A DNA stretch of 64,000 nucleotides from Paenibacillus sp. FSL R7-0337 (GCF_037969875.1 NZ_CP150218.1:3658001-3722000), one strand, 5' to 3'. Shown: positions 1-8,857, counted from the first letter of the stretch. The notes: a model not told the origin generated them from the letters alone. Numbers and translations: made by a program.

Positions 1-808
1 GATACGGCACAGTCGCCCGGCTTCCCCCGATCAGCAGTGCAATCTGCACACGCACTATCTCCGGATTATAAGAGGTAAAGGCGATATACAGGGCCGGCAG
101 CCACAGCGTCATGGCCACACCCATAATCCGCAGGAGCTTCAGGAAGCGCCCTACAAAAGGGAGGTGGATTTTGTCATCCATCGCGGTGAAGAAATCATTG
201 AAGATAGATGGCAGCACAATGGCATAGCCGGTGGTGTCGAGCAGCAGTGCCACTTTTCCTTCCGCCAGATTGAATACCACCCGGTCCTCATCGTAGAGGA
301 TAGCCACCTTGGTCCTGGAGACATTGCCAATGACGGTGAATTCCGTCTTCAGTGCCGAGGATTGGTAGCGCCGCCGGACCATATTCAGATTCACCGCCAG
401 GTTCTCTCCCAGCGCATCGGAAGGTCCCTGGCTGATGCTCTCTGTGATCGTCTCCTTAATACTGCCGGTCTCGGCTTTCAGGACATCGAAGAAGCAGAGC
501 TTATCCTCCCTCCCGATGCAGGCATATCCGCTGAGCAGAAGCTCAAGGGCACGCTGCCCGTCTGTTGTCTCCTCACTTCCCGGATAATTGGCAATGTAGC
601 TGTAGTAGGTGGCCGGATGATTCATTTCGTAAAAAGCGGCTATGATATTCCGGCTGACCGCCTGTGCGTCTGTGACACTTTTGATATACAGCAGACTGAC
701 CCCTCCCGCCGGAACAGCCATGTGCTTGTCCTCCAGGTCGCCGAATCCGCTTAGCTCATTCCTGATCCATTCCAGAGAAGCCTTCTGCTTATGCTGTTGT
801 CCGGGCAT
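1..808 (-). CDS. GerA-family spore germination receptor A subunit (3' end beyond window)
   Basis: The minus-strand frame opens at ATG 808, about 7 nt after an AGGAAGG ribosome binding site, and stays open to the window edge (269 codons seen). The protein matches GerA/GerKA-type A subunits: an N-terminal soluble domain, then ESISQGP and a run ending NMVRRRY, then a hydrophobic stretch containing LPALYIAF that begins the membrane domain. These subunits sit in the inner spore membrane and help sense germinants. Oddity: the usual segment of about 50-60 residues between the KVAILY strand and the EGKVALLLD strand is nearly absent, so this is a short variant or has an internal deletion. The C-terminus and any B and C subunit genes lie outside the window. 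Confidence 0.8.
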   Translation of the reverse strand, partial: MPGQQHKQKASLEWIRNELSGFGDLEDKHMAVPAGGVSLLYIKSVTDAQAVSRNIIAAFYEMNHPATYYSYIANYPGSEETTDGQRALELLLSGYACIGREDKLCFFDVLKAETGSIKETITESISQGPSDALGENLAVNLNMVRRRYQSSALKTEFTVIGNVSRTKVAILYDEDRVVFNLAEGKVALLLDTTGYAIVLPSIFNDFFTAMDDKIHLPFVGRFLKLLRIMGVAMTLWLPALYIAFTSYNPEIVRVQIALLIGGSRATVPY

Positions 809-962
809 AGATCATCCTTCCTGAGCGTGTCTCTCTGCGAACTTCTCCTTATGTTGGCACTTTCTGGCGGTTTTCATGCACCTGCTGGGGAAGGAGGAGC
901 GTTTCTTTTCACGGAAGAGTGGTAATAAATGAAATGGATCATCACTTAGGAGGGAATATACT

Positions 963-2516
963 ATGAATGCACAGGAACCCCATTCGCAAGGTCTTCCGCA
1001 ATTTCCGGAATCGTTATGGGTAGGCAGCACCGGGCTGCCGTCTTTTCCGAGACTTGCTGAAGATCATGTCACAGATGTAGCTATTGTAGGAACAGGAATT
1101 ACCGGGATTACTACCGCTTATCTGCTGTCCAAGGCCGGATATAAGGTCACACTGCTTGAAGCCGGACAAATACTCGGCGGGGCTACCGGCTATACCAGCG
1201 CCAAAATCTCCGCCCAGCACGGCATGATCTATCATGATCTGGTGAAGCATTTCGGCGAGGAGCAGGCCCGGATGTATTATCAGTCGAACAGCGAGGCCAT
1301 GGAGTGGATGATTGCCACAGCAGAGGAGCTGGACCTGTCCTGCGGGATGAAGCGGGAGGCGGCCTATCTGTATGCGGATCAAGGCGACGAGAAGACACTC
1401 AAGGCGCTGAATAAGGAATTCGAGGCTTATGGCAAGCTGGGACTACCCGGAGAGTGGCTGGATCAGGTACCCCTGCCGCTGGGCGCGGGCGGAGCCATCC
1501 GGATGCCGGATCAGGCACGTTTTCATCCGCTGGAGTATCTGAAGGGGCTGCTGCAGGCTGTTCTGGACAGGGGCGGCACCGTATTTGAGCATACGATGAT
1601 CGGGGAGAAGGCCGATACGGACGGACAGATAATCCTGCATACCGAGGGAGAGAAGTTCCAGATCCGTTGCCGCCATGCCGTGTCTGCTTCCCACTTCCCC
1701 TTCTATGACGGCGGGTCCCTCTACTTCTCGCGGCTGCATGCCGAACGCTCCTACTGTCTGGCGTTCGAGCCGGAGACGGATTATGAGGGCGGCATGTATC
1801 TGAGTGCCGGTGAACCGACCCGCTCGCTGCGGGCCGTGGAATGGGGAGACAAGAAGCTGGTCATTGCCGGCGGGGAGAACCACAAGACCGGTCAAGGCAT
1901 CTGTACATTCGGCCATTATGAGAATCTGGAGCGGTTCGCCGGGGAGCTGCTGGGCATCCGTAGTATTCCGTTCCGCTGGTCCACCCAGGATCTGATCACG
2001 CTGGACCGGGTTCCCTATATCGGCAAGCGCGCCGAGGACGAGGAAATCTATATCGCCACCGGCTTCGGGAAGTGGGGCATGACGAACGGAACCGCGGCTG
2101 CCCGCCTGATCGCAGACGGCATTCTGGGGAGCAGCAACCCCTACACCAGGTTATATGATCCCTCACGCTTCAAGGCAGTCCCTGCCATTAAGAACTTCAT
2201 CGTGCAGAACCTCTCTGTCGCTAAAGAGCTGGTCGCCGGAAAAGTGGAGATTGTACACACCAAAACAAAGGATCTGGAGCCGGATCAGGGTGCTGTTGTC
2301 TTCCATGACGGCAAACGCGCGGGTGCCTACCGCGATCCCGAAGGCCAATTGCATCTTGTCGACAGAACCTGTACCCACATGGGCTGTGAATGCGAATGGA
2401 ATAACGCCGAGCGTTCCTGGGATTGCCCGTGTCACGGCTCCCGCTTCTCCTATGAAGGCGATGTAATCGAAGGTCCGGCGACCTTGCCGCTTAAGACAAT
2501 TACGCCGGAAGAGTAA
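963..2516 (+). CDS. yhfW: FAD-dependent oxidoreductase with C-terminal Rieske domain (YhfW-like)
   Basis: The 517-residue protein starts at ATG 963 behind AGGAGGG. An N-terminal Rossmann FAD motif (VAIVGTGITGITTAYLL, about residues 38-54) heads a DadA-like amine/amino-acid oxidase fold up to about residue 390. A Rieske [2Fe-2S] domain ends the protein, with ligands C470/H472 and C488/H491 (CTH, 15 residues, CPCH). Length and domain order match B. subtilis YhfW, whose substrate is not known. It is probably a cytosolic redox enzyme passing electrons between FAD and the Rieske cluster. It is divergent from the GerA-type gene and appears monocistronic. Confidence 0.9.
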   Translation: MNAQEPHSQGLPQFPESLWVGSTGLPSFPRLAEDHVTDVAIVGTGITGITTAYLLSKAGYKVTLLEAGQILGGATGYTSAKISAQHGMIYHDLVKHFGEEQARMYYQSNSEAMEWMIATAEELDLSCGMKREAAYLYADQGDEKTLKALNKEFEAYGKLGLPGEWLDQVPLPLGAGGAIRMPDQARFHPLEYLKGLLQAVLDRGGTVFEHTMIGEKADTDGQIILHTEGEKFQIRCRHAVSASHFPFYDGGSLYFSRLHAERSYCLAFEPETDYEGGMYLSAGEPTRSLRAVEWGDKKLVIAGGENHKTGQGICTFGHYENLERFAGELLGIRSIPFRWSTQDLITLDRVPYIGKRAEDEEIYIATGFGKWGMTNGTAAARLIADGILGSSNPYTRLYDPSRFKAVPAIKNFIVQNLSVAKELVAGKVEIVHTKTKDLEPDQGAVVFHDGKRAGAYRDPEGQLHLVDRTCTHMGCECEWNNAERSWDCPCHGSRFSYEGDVIEGPATLPLKTITPEE

Positions 2517-2690
2517 AGTGGGATGACCGGGCGCTGCGGGGCATTAGCGGCACAAGTGGTCCCGGGGGCCAGCAGCCTGCACTGCCGGAGCTGCGGCTCT
2601 GGCGTGATTGTGCCCGGCTGCTCAGGTATAATAGACAGTATCTTCTAGAATTACCCATCATTCTATATATAAGGAGCGTGACGACAGGTT

Positions 2691-3410
2691 ATGGATTTGA
2701 GAGGAACCAGTATTGTCATTACAGGTGCAGGCAAGGGAATCGGCAAGGCGCTCGCTATGGCGCTGGCTAAGGAAGGTGCCAACCTGGGGCTAATCTCCAG
2801 AACCTCAGCGGATCTTGAGGCGCTGAAGGCGGCGCTGACCGAGGTGTACGACATCAAGGTCAGTATCGCCGTGGCCGATATTGCAGTACGTGAAGAAGCG
2901 GAGCGGGCGGTAGTAGCCCTGCAGAAGGACCTTGGGCCCTTCGACGCGCTTATTAACAACGCCGGGATCGCCCAGTTCGGCACGTTCCTGGAGATGGACC
3001 CGGCAGACTGGGAACGGCATATGCAGATCAACCTGTTCGGGGCCTATTATGTGACCCGTGCGGCACTGCCTGCGATGATTGAGCGTTCGAGCGGCAATAT
3101 CATCAATATCTCCTCCACCGCAGGAGAACGCGGCTTCGCCACAGGCTCCGCCTACTGTGCCTCTAAGTTTGCTCTAATGGGCATGACGGAGTCACTGGCG
3201 ATGGAGGTACGCAAGCATAATATCCGTGTCGTTGCGCTGACCCCAAGCACAGTGAATACAGGCCTTGCTTCCGATGCGGGTCTTAAGATCGGGGATGAGG
3301 ACCGGATGATGCAGCCGGAGGATGTGGCCGAGCTGACGCTGGCTGCCCTTAAGCTGCCTGATCGCGTCTTCCTGAAGACGGCAGGCATCTGGACCACGAA
3401 TCCGCAATAA
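2691..3410 (+). CDS. yoxD: Short-chain dehydrogenase/reductase (YoxD/FabG-like)
   Basis: This 239-residue SDR carries all classical motifs: the cofactor motif TGAGKGIG near residue 12, NNAG, and the catalytic Ser-Tyr-Lys set in NIISS and YCASK. The C-terminus (KTAGIWTTNP) is characteristic of the B. subtilis YoxD group, annotated as 3-oxoacyl-ACP-reductase-like. The natural substrate is unknown, and it is probably NADP-dependent and cytosolic. The start at ATG 2691 has only a weak ACAGG directly upstream; a better AAGGAG lies 14 nt away, so initiation may be inefficient. The 174-nt upstream gap holds GC-rich inverted repeats and a TATAAT at about 2627. A dispersed hairpin element follows the gene. 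Confidence 0.88.
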   Translation: MDLRGTSIVITGAGKGIGKALAMALAKEGANLGLISRTSADLEALKAALTEVYDIKVSIAVADIAVREEAERAVVALQKDLGPFDALINNAGIAQFGTFLEMDPADWERHMQINLFGAYYVTRAALPAMIERSSGNIINISSTAGERGFATGSAYCASKFALMGMTESLAMEVRKHNIRVVALTPSTVNTGLASDAGLKIGDEDRMMQPEDVAELTLAALKLPDRVFLKTAGIWTTNPQ

Positions 3411-3432
3411 CGACAGACATTACTTACAGCCC

Positions 3433-3533
3433 AACAAGTGGAAACGGCTTTGCCGTCCTTTCAAAGGATGGTACCGTTTCAGCGAGAAATAGAAGGATAA
3501 TTTATCATGTGCAACAAATAAATTCTTATATTT
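3433..3533 (+). repeat. Dispersed hairpin element, copy 1
   Basis: An imperfect stem-loop (3441-3480) opens with GAAACGG and closes with CCGTTTC. It is followed by the conserved tail AGCGAGAAATAGAAGGATAA and an AT-rich end ATTCTTATATTT. The element lies after the SDR stop codon and immediately before the ribosome binding site of the next gene. Copies 2 (3915-4010) and 3 (20952-21047) share the same order and orientation. Its stem is the most degenerate of the three. Confidence 0.85.
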
Positions 3534-3548
3534 CAAGGAGGACTTGGC

Positions 3549-3869
3549 ATGCTGGTAGTTACCAATACGATTAAGATCAAAGAAGGGCATGGTCAAGCGC
3601 TGGCCTCACGGTTCAGCGCAGATAACGGGGTGCAGAGCATCCCCGGCTTCATTCGCATGGAGGTGTGGCACGCCGCCCCTAAGGAAGGCGTGGAGGAGCT
3701 GAAGATCTGCACCGTATGGGAGAATGAGGAGGCACTGAACGGCTGGACCTCTAGTCCCGCCTTCCGGGACTCGCACCGCGGTGCCGGCCGGAATGAAGCC
3801 ATTGTCAGTTCCTCGCTCGACAAGTACGAGCTGGTGCACAGCCGTACTCCGGACGTTCAGGCTGACTAG
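3549..3869 (+). CDS. hmoA: Heme-degrading monooxygenase, HmoA/antibiotic biosynthesis monooxygenase family
   Basis: This 106-residue protein has a ferredoxin-like ABM fold and closely resembles B. subtilis HmoA (about 108 residues), which opens heme to release iron. The conserved parts are MLVVTNT at the N-terminus, PGF, and the WTSSPAFRDSH segment with its tryptophan and histidine. It is cytosolic and probably dimeric. The start at ATG 3549 sits behind AAGGAGG. It may be cotranscribed with the SDR, separated by hairpin element copy 1, and element copy 2 follows its stop. GATAATTTATC inside copy 1 resembles a shortened iron box, but it is four bases short of a standard Fur site. Confidence 0.87.
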   Translation: MLVVTNTIKIKEGHGQALASRFSADNGVQSIPGFIRMEVWHAAPKEGVEELKICTVWENEEALNGWTSSPAFRDSHRGAGRNEAIVSSSLDKYELVHSRTPDVQAD

Positions 3870-3914
3870 CTCCGCTCAAAAGAAGGGCTCCTCCCTTTAA
3901 TAGAGATTCGCTGG

Positions 3915-4010
3915 CAAGTGGAAACGGTACCGTCCTTTTACAGGACGGTACCGTTTCAGCGAGAAATAGAAGGATAATTAATCGTGTGCAACATATAGAT
4001 TCTTATATTT
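3915..4010 (+). repeat. Dispersed hairpin element, copy 2
   Basis: A perfect 16-bp stem (3921-3936 with 3942-3957; GAAACGGTACCGTCCT) with a 5-nt loop is followed by the conserved tail AGCGAGAAATAGAAGGATAA and an AT-rich end with TTCTTATATTT. It lies 45 nt after the hmoA stop and just before a bidirectional terminator. Confidence 0.88.
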
Positions 4011-4023
4011 TATAAAAGCAAAA

Positions 4024-4085
4024 AAATCGCTTCTTTCGGGATGGTTGATGGATCTTCCATTTTCCCGAAAGGGCGATTTCTTTGT
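4024..4085. terminator. Bidirectional rho-independent terminator
   Basis: AAATCGC plus CTTTCGGGA pairs with TCCCGAAAG plus GCGATTT around an A/T-rich loop. A-rich sequence lies on the left and a T-rich run on the right. It separates hmoA (+) from the convergent MMPL gene (-). Confidence 0.85.
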
Positions 4086-4119
4086 TGTTTTTTCAGAAAA
4101 TTGCTGAACTAACTACTTC

Positions 4120-6348
4120 TTACCGCTGTGTATCCGAAGCAGAGGCTTCGCTGATCTCCTGATGCTTGCCCGGCCAGAAGGCCACGCGGCCAAAGAGGAC
4201 GGTGATGGCCGGGACCAGGAACGGACGGACAACGAAGGTATCCAGCAGGACACCGATCGCAGTGATAATCCCGAACTGAACCAGAACCTGAATCGGAAGA
4301 CTTGCCAATACAGCGAACGTACCGGCCAGGATAAGTCCGGCGGAGGTAATGACTGAGCCGGTCTCATTCACACCTTCTGCAATCGCCTGCTTCAGCGGCA
4401 TATGCTTACGCTTTTTCCAGATATTCGAGATCATGAAGATGTTGTAATCCTCCCCGAGCGCCACCAGGAAAACAAAGGAATATAGCGGAATGGAGCCTTG
4501 GATCGCATCTGCTCCAAGCACATAATGAATGATGATCCATCCCAGGCCCAGTGCCGAGAAGAACGACAGGATTACCGTCCCCACCAGATACACTGTGGCT
4601 ACCACAGATCTGAGATAGACCAGCAGCAGCACCGTAATCAGGCCGATAACGACCGGTATGATCAGATCAGTATCCCGTTCTCCAAGCTCCTTGGTATCGT
4701 GCTGGGTAGCAGTCTGGCCGCTGATCCATACCTTATCCTGCGCGTTCTCAATCCCGGATTCCGTCAGGGCCGACTCAACCGTAGCCTGAAGTGCCGGGAT
4801 ATGGTTCATCGCCTCAATCGAATACGGATTGTCCTTGAACTCAATGTCATAGGCGGTAATCTTCGGGTTGACGGATCCCTGCTGCGGGTCTGAGACCACA
4901 TCCACGTAGGACAGGCTGCTCAGCACGGATTTCAGGTCTTCTCCGCCGGATAACCCTTCCGTATCCACCATCAGCTTGGCGGGTGCCAGCTCACCGGGGG
5001 AGAATTGCTTGCCAATCAGGTCGAAGCCTTCCCGCGACTCCATAGTCTTCGGGAACGACGACAGAATATCATAGGTGAACTTAATTCCGCTGGAGAAGGA
5101 GGCCAGCACTCCCAGAAGCACCACCGTAATTCCGACAATGGCCCACGGGCGGGATACCACCAGGTACCCGATTCCTTTGCGGCGGGCAGGCTGCGGCTGC
5201 GGCACCGGTCTGCCTTTGGCCTTGGCCCGCTCTGCTTCCATCTGCGGCGTGCGCGGCACGAACGGGAAGAAGGAGGTCCGTCCGAAGATGGCCAGCAAGG
5301 CCGGAACCAGGGTCAGACTGGCTATTCCCATAATCAGAATGGAGACGCTGAACGGCACTGCAAACCGGTGGTACGCGCCGTATTTGGCCAGCAGCAGAGC
5401 GAAGAGGGCCATCACCACGGTGAAGCCGCTCATCGCAATCGCCCCTGAGGAATGGGAAATGGCGCTCAGTAGTGCACGCCCCTTATTCTCCTCCACCTTC
5501 AGCATCTGGCGGAAGCGCGAGATCAGGAACAGGCAATAGTCTGTCCCTGCCCCGAAGAGCAGCACTGTCATAATTGAGACCGCCTGCGAATCCACCGTAA
5601 TCCAGCCTTCTCTGGCCATCAGACCAAGCACCGGGCTGGTTACGCCATAAGCAAAGCCTACAGCTATCAGAGGAATCAACGCCAGAATGGGTGAACGGTA
5701 GATCAGCAGCAGGAAGACCAGCACCAGAATGACGGTGGCAATCAGCAGCGACACATCGGCATTCTTGAATAGCCCTGTAGCATCTACCGAGATTCCGACC
5801 GGGCCGGATACGCGCAGGCTTAAGTCTCCGCTGTCCGGCTTGGCGGCAGACGGGTCACTCCCTGTCTCCGTCCGGATCAGCTCCTTCAGGCTCTTCAGCG
5901 ACTCTCCGAGCTGGTCGCTGTCCGCCGTCTTGTCGAACAGCACCGGGGTGACGAGCGTGCTCCGGTCCTCCGACAAGGACGCCTGCAGCGCCTGCGGCGG
6001 CAGCTTGCCCAGCGGCGGAACGAAGTTCTGATGCTCCAGAGGCTGCTGCTCAAGCTTGCCGTATACTGTGGTTATATGTACGAGATCCTCCTCCGAGATT
6101 CCTCCGTCACGATGCCATACGAGCAGTGCCGGCACTCCGCTTCCGGCCGGAAATTCTCTCTCGGCAACGACCGATGCCCGCACCGATTGTGAATCCTCCG
6201 GCAGATTGGAGGCATTATTGGCAACCTGTGAATTCACCGAAGGCCAGAGCATTGTAAGCACCCCAACCAGTACAATCCACACCAGCAGAGTGATCCATTT
6301 GGTCTTGCTCCCTGCTACCCATTTTCCGTAGCCCGACATACCTTTCAT
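4120..6348 (-). CDS. MMPL/RND-family membrane transporter (YdfJ-like)
   Basis: This protein of about 742 residues has the MmpL/YdfJ layout: an N-terminal transmembrane helix, a large extracytoplasmic loop, a helix bundle, a second large loop (about residues 430-550) and a second bundle ending near the C-terminus. The family exports lipids, hydrophobic compounds or drugs using the proton gradient; the substrate here is unknown. The frame extends upstream to a TTG at 6372, but ATG 6348 is preferred because AGGAGAGAGG directly precedes it; ATG 6339 is also possible. A likely sigma-A promoter lies at 6405-6433. It is monocistronic and ends against the shared terminator at 4024. Confidence 0.88.
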   Translation of the reverse strand: MKGMSGYGKWVAGSKTKWITLLVWIVLVGVLTMLWPSVNSQVANNASNLPEDSQSVRASVVAEREFPAGSGVPALLVWHRDGGISEEDLVHITTVYGKLEQQPLEHQNFVPPLGKLPPQALQASLSEDRSTLVTPVLFDKTADSDQLGESLKSLKELIRTETGSDPSAAKPDSGDLSLRVSGPVGISVDATGLFKNADVSLLIATVILVLVFLLLIYRSPILALIPLIAVGFAYGVTSPVLGLMAREGWITVDSQAVSIMTVLLFGAGTDYCLFLISRFRQMLKVEENKGRALLSAISHSSGAIAMSGFTVVMALFALLLAKYGAYHRFAVPFSVSILIMGIASLTLVPALLAIFGRTSFFPFVPRTPQMEAERAKAKGRPVPQPQPARRKGIGYLVVSRPWAIVGITVVLLGVLASFSSGIKFTYDILSSFPKTMESREGFDLIGKQFSPGELAPAKLMVDTEGLSGGEDLKSVLSSLSYVDVVSDPQQGSVNPKITAYDIEFKDNPYSIEAMNHIPALQATVESALTESGIENAQDKVWISGQTATQHDTKELGERDTDLIIPVVIGLITVLLLVYLRSVVATVYLVGTVILSFFSALGLGWIIIHYVLGADAIQGSIPLYSFVFLVALGEDYNIFMISNIWKKRKHMPLKQAIAEGVNETGSVITSAGLILAGTFAVLASLPIQVLVQFGIITAIGVLLDTFVVRPFLVPAITVLFGRVAFWPGKHQEISEASASDTQR

Positions 6349-6404
6349 CCTCTCTCCTATCCGTTCGCCCAAAAAAATGAGCCGCGGGTCATTTTGATAT
6401 CCTT

Positions 6405-6433
6405 ATCATATATACCCCGAAAATTTTAAGCAA
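6405..6433 (-). promoter_or_regulatory. Sigma-A promoter of the MMPL gene
   Basis: On the minus strand TTGCTT (6433-6428), a 17-nt spacer and TATGAT (6410-6405) lie about 55 nt upstream of the start codon. Spacing is ideal and the hexamers are close to consensus. Confidence 0.65.
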
Positions 6434-6843
6434 ATCTTTTTTCTGAAATTTTGAAAAACTAGTGTGATCATTGCCGCTGCTGCCCCCTGGAATGCCTGAA
6501 CCTGTGCCATGGACGCAGGGGGATTCCGCTCTCTTTTTCTAGTATAATCTGGAATATACTATATAATACACGGGCGGCTAGAGACTATGACTTGAACCCT
6601 ATACACGGAAATCTTGCAGATATTGCACCTTCCGCTCACAGATAAGCTGATATTTAGAGGATTGCTGCACAAAATGCAGGAATTTTTATTTGTAGCCTAT
6701 GGATGGAGGAGGAATGCTGCCTTCTGTGCAACAATTTGAGATTTAGGCCAATTGGACGCGGGGAAAGTTGTATTTTGTGCAGGAAAGATTCAGTTGGTGG
6801 AGTTGAGTGGTGGCATAGGAAAGTGGTGGGTGCGTGGATGGGT
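6434..6843. other. Non-coding stretch between the MMPL gene and the ABC exporter
   Basis: No convincing gene is seen here. An open + strand frame beginning at 6703 runs on over the terminator and the antisense of the exporter gene, and it has no family resemblance. The stretch contains a TATAAT-like word near 6542 and, from 6611, a degenerate tandem repeat of about 50 nt that is listed separately. Confidence 0.6.
6611..6800. repeat. Degenerate tandem repeat, about 50-nt period
   Basis: Four related cores recur at about 6613, 6661, 6714 and 6766. They are variants of TTGCTGCA...TGCA followed by a purine-rich AGGAA or ACAA tail, spaced about 48-54 nt. Examples are TTGCTGCACAAAATGCAGGA and GTTGTATTTTGTGCAGGA. 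The units are strongly diverged, and no reading frame is preserved. Confidence 0.45.
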
Positions 6844-6894
6844 ATAAAAAAGCGTTCCTACAGAGAATGTCCGAAGACGCTCTGCATGAACGCT
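6844..6894 (-). terminator. Rho-independent terminator of the MarR-ABC operon
   Basis: Reading the minus strand, AGCGTTC plus GCAGAG pairs with CTCTGT plus GAACGCT, and a run of T follows (complement of 6846-6850). It lies about 60 nt after the end of the second exporter gene. Confidence 0.8.
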
Positions 6895-6952
6895 GGGTTA
6901 TGCTTGGCTGTGGTCTACAGCCGGCTATATTCAGGTAACTGTTCTATTCGGA

Positions 6953-8857
6953 TCAGCCTGCGTCCGGCAGGTCATCCCCGGAGAACTGGCTGTTATAGAG
7001 ATCGGCATAGAAGCCGCCGGCTTCCAGCAGTTCCACATGGGTACCCTTCTCAATCACGCTGCCCTGGTTCATCACCAGGATCAGATCGGCGTCCTTGATG
7101 GTGGACAGGCGGTGAGCGATCACGAAGCTGGTTCTGCCGTGCATCAGCGTGTTCATCGCCTTCTGAATCTGCACCTCTGTGCGTGTATCTACGCTGCTGG
7201 TTGCTTCATCCAGAATAAGGATGGACGGATCGGCCAGAATCGCCCGGGCGATGGTAAGCAGCTGCTTTTGACCCTGGGAGATGTTGGAGGCCTCTTCATT
7301 CAGAATCGTGTCATACCCGAGCGGCAGCGTACGGATGAAGTGATCGGCATGTGCAGCCTTGGCTGCACGCACCACATCAGCCTCCGTAGCCCCTTCCCGG
7401 CCGTAAGCGATATTATCGCGGATGGTCCCGTTGAACAGCCAGGTATCCTGGAGCACCATACCGAATTTACTGCGCAGCTCGCTGCGCTTCATATCGGTGA
7501 TGTTCACACCGTCGATCACAATCTCCCCGCCGCTGATCTCATAGAAGCGCATGAGCAGGTTGATCAGCGTGGTTTTGCCGGCTCCGGTTGGTCCTACAAT
7601 CGCAATGGTCTGTCCCGGAGTGACCTCGATGTTCATGTCTTCAATCAGGAGTTCACCCGGCTTGTAGCCGAACTGCACGTGACGGAATTCCACAGAGCCC
7701 TCTTCTGCATCTGCAGAACGTTTCGCCAGTGTAGCAGCCACTTCAGGGACTTCCTCTTTCTCATCCAGCAGTTCAAATACACGTTCTGCCGAAGCGATAG
7801 TGGACTGAATGATGTTGGCAATATTTGCGGTCTGCGTAATCGGCATGGTGAACTGGCGCGAATACTGAATGAACGCCTGGATGTCGCCGACATCAATCGC
7901 TTTTTTGGTCACGAAGATCCCGCCGACCACACACACCAGCACATACCCCAGGTTCCCGATGAACATCATCAGCGGCATAATAATCCCGGAGATGAACTGG
8001 GAGCGCCAGCCGGAGTTATACAGATCCTCATTGATGGCATTGAAGTCCTTCAGGGAGTTCTTTTCCCGTCCAAAAGCCTTGATAATCCGGTGCCCGGTAT
8101 ACATCTCCTCCACATGACCATTCAGCTGGCCCAGCGATTTCTGCTGTCCGACGAAATAGGTCTGGGAGCGCTTGGTGATCAGCATAATCACCACGAAGCT
8201 AAGCGGCAGCGTAACGACCGTAATCAGGGTAAGCCAAGGGCTGATCGTCAGCATCATCACAATAACCCCGACAATCGTCACTATGGAGGTGATCAGTTGG
8301 GTCAAGCTCTGCTGCAGGGTGGTGCTGATGTTATCCACGTCATTGGTCGCCCGGCTGAGAATCTCCCCGTGAGTCCGGGAATCGAAATATTTCAGCGGCA
8401 GCCGCTCCAGCTTGCTGTTGATCTGCTCGCGCATATCGTATACAACCTTCTGTGCCACACCGGCCATTACATATTGCTGGATATAACTGAACAGCGCACT
8501 GAACAGATACAGGCCTGCCAGCAGGATCAGAATATCATTCACATAGCCAAAATCAATCTTAGCCCCAGGCACATCCATCATCATGCCATAAGCGCCCTCG
8601 AACAGCTTGGTCGTTGCCTTCCCCATAACCTTAGGGCTGAAAATACTGAATACGGTACTGGCAATCGCCATCACGAATACAATAATTAGCTGGACCTGGC
8701 GCGGACGCAAATACCGGACCAGGCGGCGCAGGGTGCCCTTGAAATCCTTTGCCTTCTCGGCGGGCATTCTCATGCCGGGACCGCCGCCCGGTCCACCGCC
8801 GAAGCCGCCGTGTCTTCCGCCCTGCGGCGGCTTCACTGCTTTGTTCTGCTCACTCAT
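6953..8857 (-). CDS. ABC exporter half-transporter, catalytically complete subunit
   Basis: This 634-residue half-transporter has a glycine-rich N-terminal tail (about residues 12-30), a six-helix export membrane domain, and a nucleotide-binding domain with Walker A GPTGAGKTT, signature ISQGQKQ, Walker B LILDEATSSVD (catalytic Glu present) and H-loop AHRLS. It starts at ATG 8857 behind GGAGGAAA and overlaps the upstream partner gene by 4 nt, so the two are translationally coupled. The arrangement resembles B. subtilis YfiBC and BmrCD-type multidrug exporters. Its intact Walker B and H-loop suggest that, in the heterodimer, this subunit supplies the catalytic residues of the working ATP site. 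Confidence 0.92.
   Translation of the reverse strand: MSEQNKAVKPPQGGRHGGFGGGPGGGPGMRMPAEKAKDFKGTLRRLVRYLRPRQVQLIIVFVMAIASTVFSIFSPKVMGKATTKLFEGAYGMMMDVPGAKIDFGYVNDILILLAGLYLFSALFSYIQQYVMAGVAQKVVYDMREQINSKLERLPLKYFDSRTHGEILSRATNDVDNISTTLQQSLTQLITSIVTIVGVIVMMLTISPWLTLITVVTLPLSFVVIMLITKRSQTYFVGQQKSLGQLNGHVEEMYTGHRIIKAFGREKNSLKDFNAINEDLYNSGWRSQFISGIIMPLMMFIGNLGYVLVCVVGGIFVTKKAIDVGDIQAFIQYSRQFTMPITQTANIANIIQSTIASAERVFELLDEKEEVPEVAATLAKRSADAEEGSVEFRHVQFGYKPGELLIEDMNIEVTPGQTIAIVGPTGAGKTTLINLLMRFYEISGGEIVIDGVNITDMKRSELRSKFGMVLQDTWLFNGTIRDNIAYGREGATEADVVRAAKAAHADHFIRTLPLGYDTILNEEASNISQGQKQLLTIARAILADPSILILDEATSSVDTRTEVQIQKAMNTLMHGRTSFVIAHRLSTIKDADLILVMNQGSVIEKGTHVELLEAGGFYADLYNSQFSGDDLPDAG

Noticed and set aside
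164..754. A 196-codon + strand open frame at the left edge
   Set aside because: It is antisense to the partial GerA-type gene, which has a proper start, ribosome binding site and family motifs.
3496..3510. Fur-box-like GATAATTTATC upstream of hmoA
   Set aside because: It is shorter than a 7-1-7 site and lies in the tail of the dispersed element, where the other copies do not keep the palindrome.
6703..7098. A 131-codon + strand open frame
   Set aside because: It runs over the exporter terminator and then antisense to the exporter C-terminus. Its first part is the degenerate repeat array, and no family resemblance is visible.
7037..8689. A 550-codon open frame on the + strand
   Set aside because: It is antisense to the ABC exporter gene and has histidine/glutamine-rich low-information sequence and no ribosome binding site. 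GC-skewed codon use of the real gene explains it. The same holds for long antisense frames at 13380-14273, 17214-18119, 56308-56946, 60920-61612 and 62414-63160.
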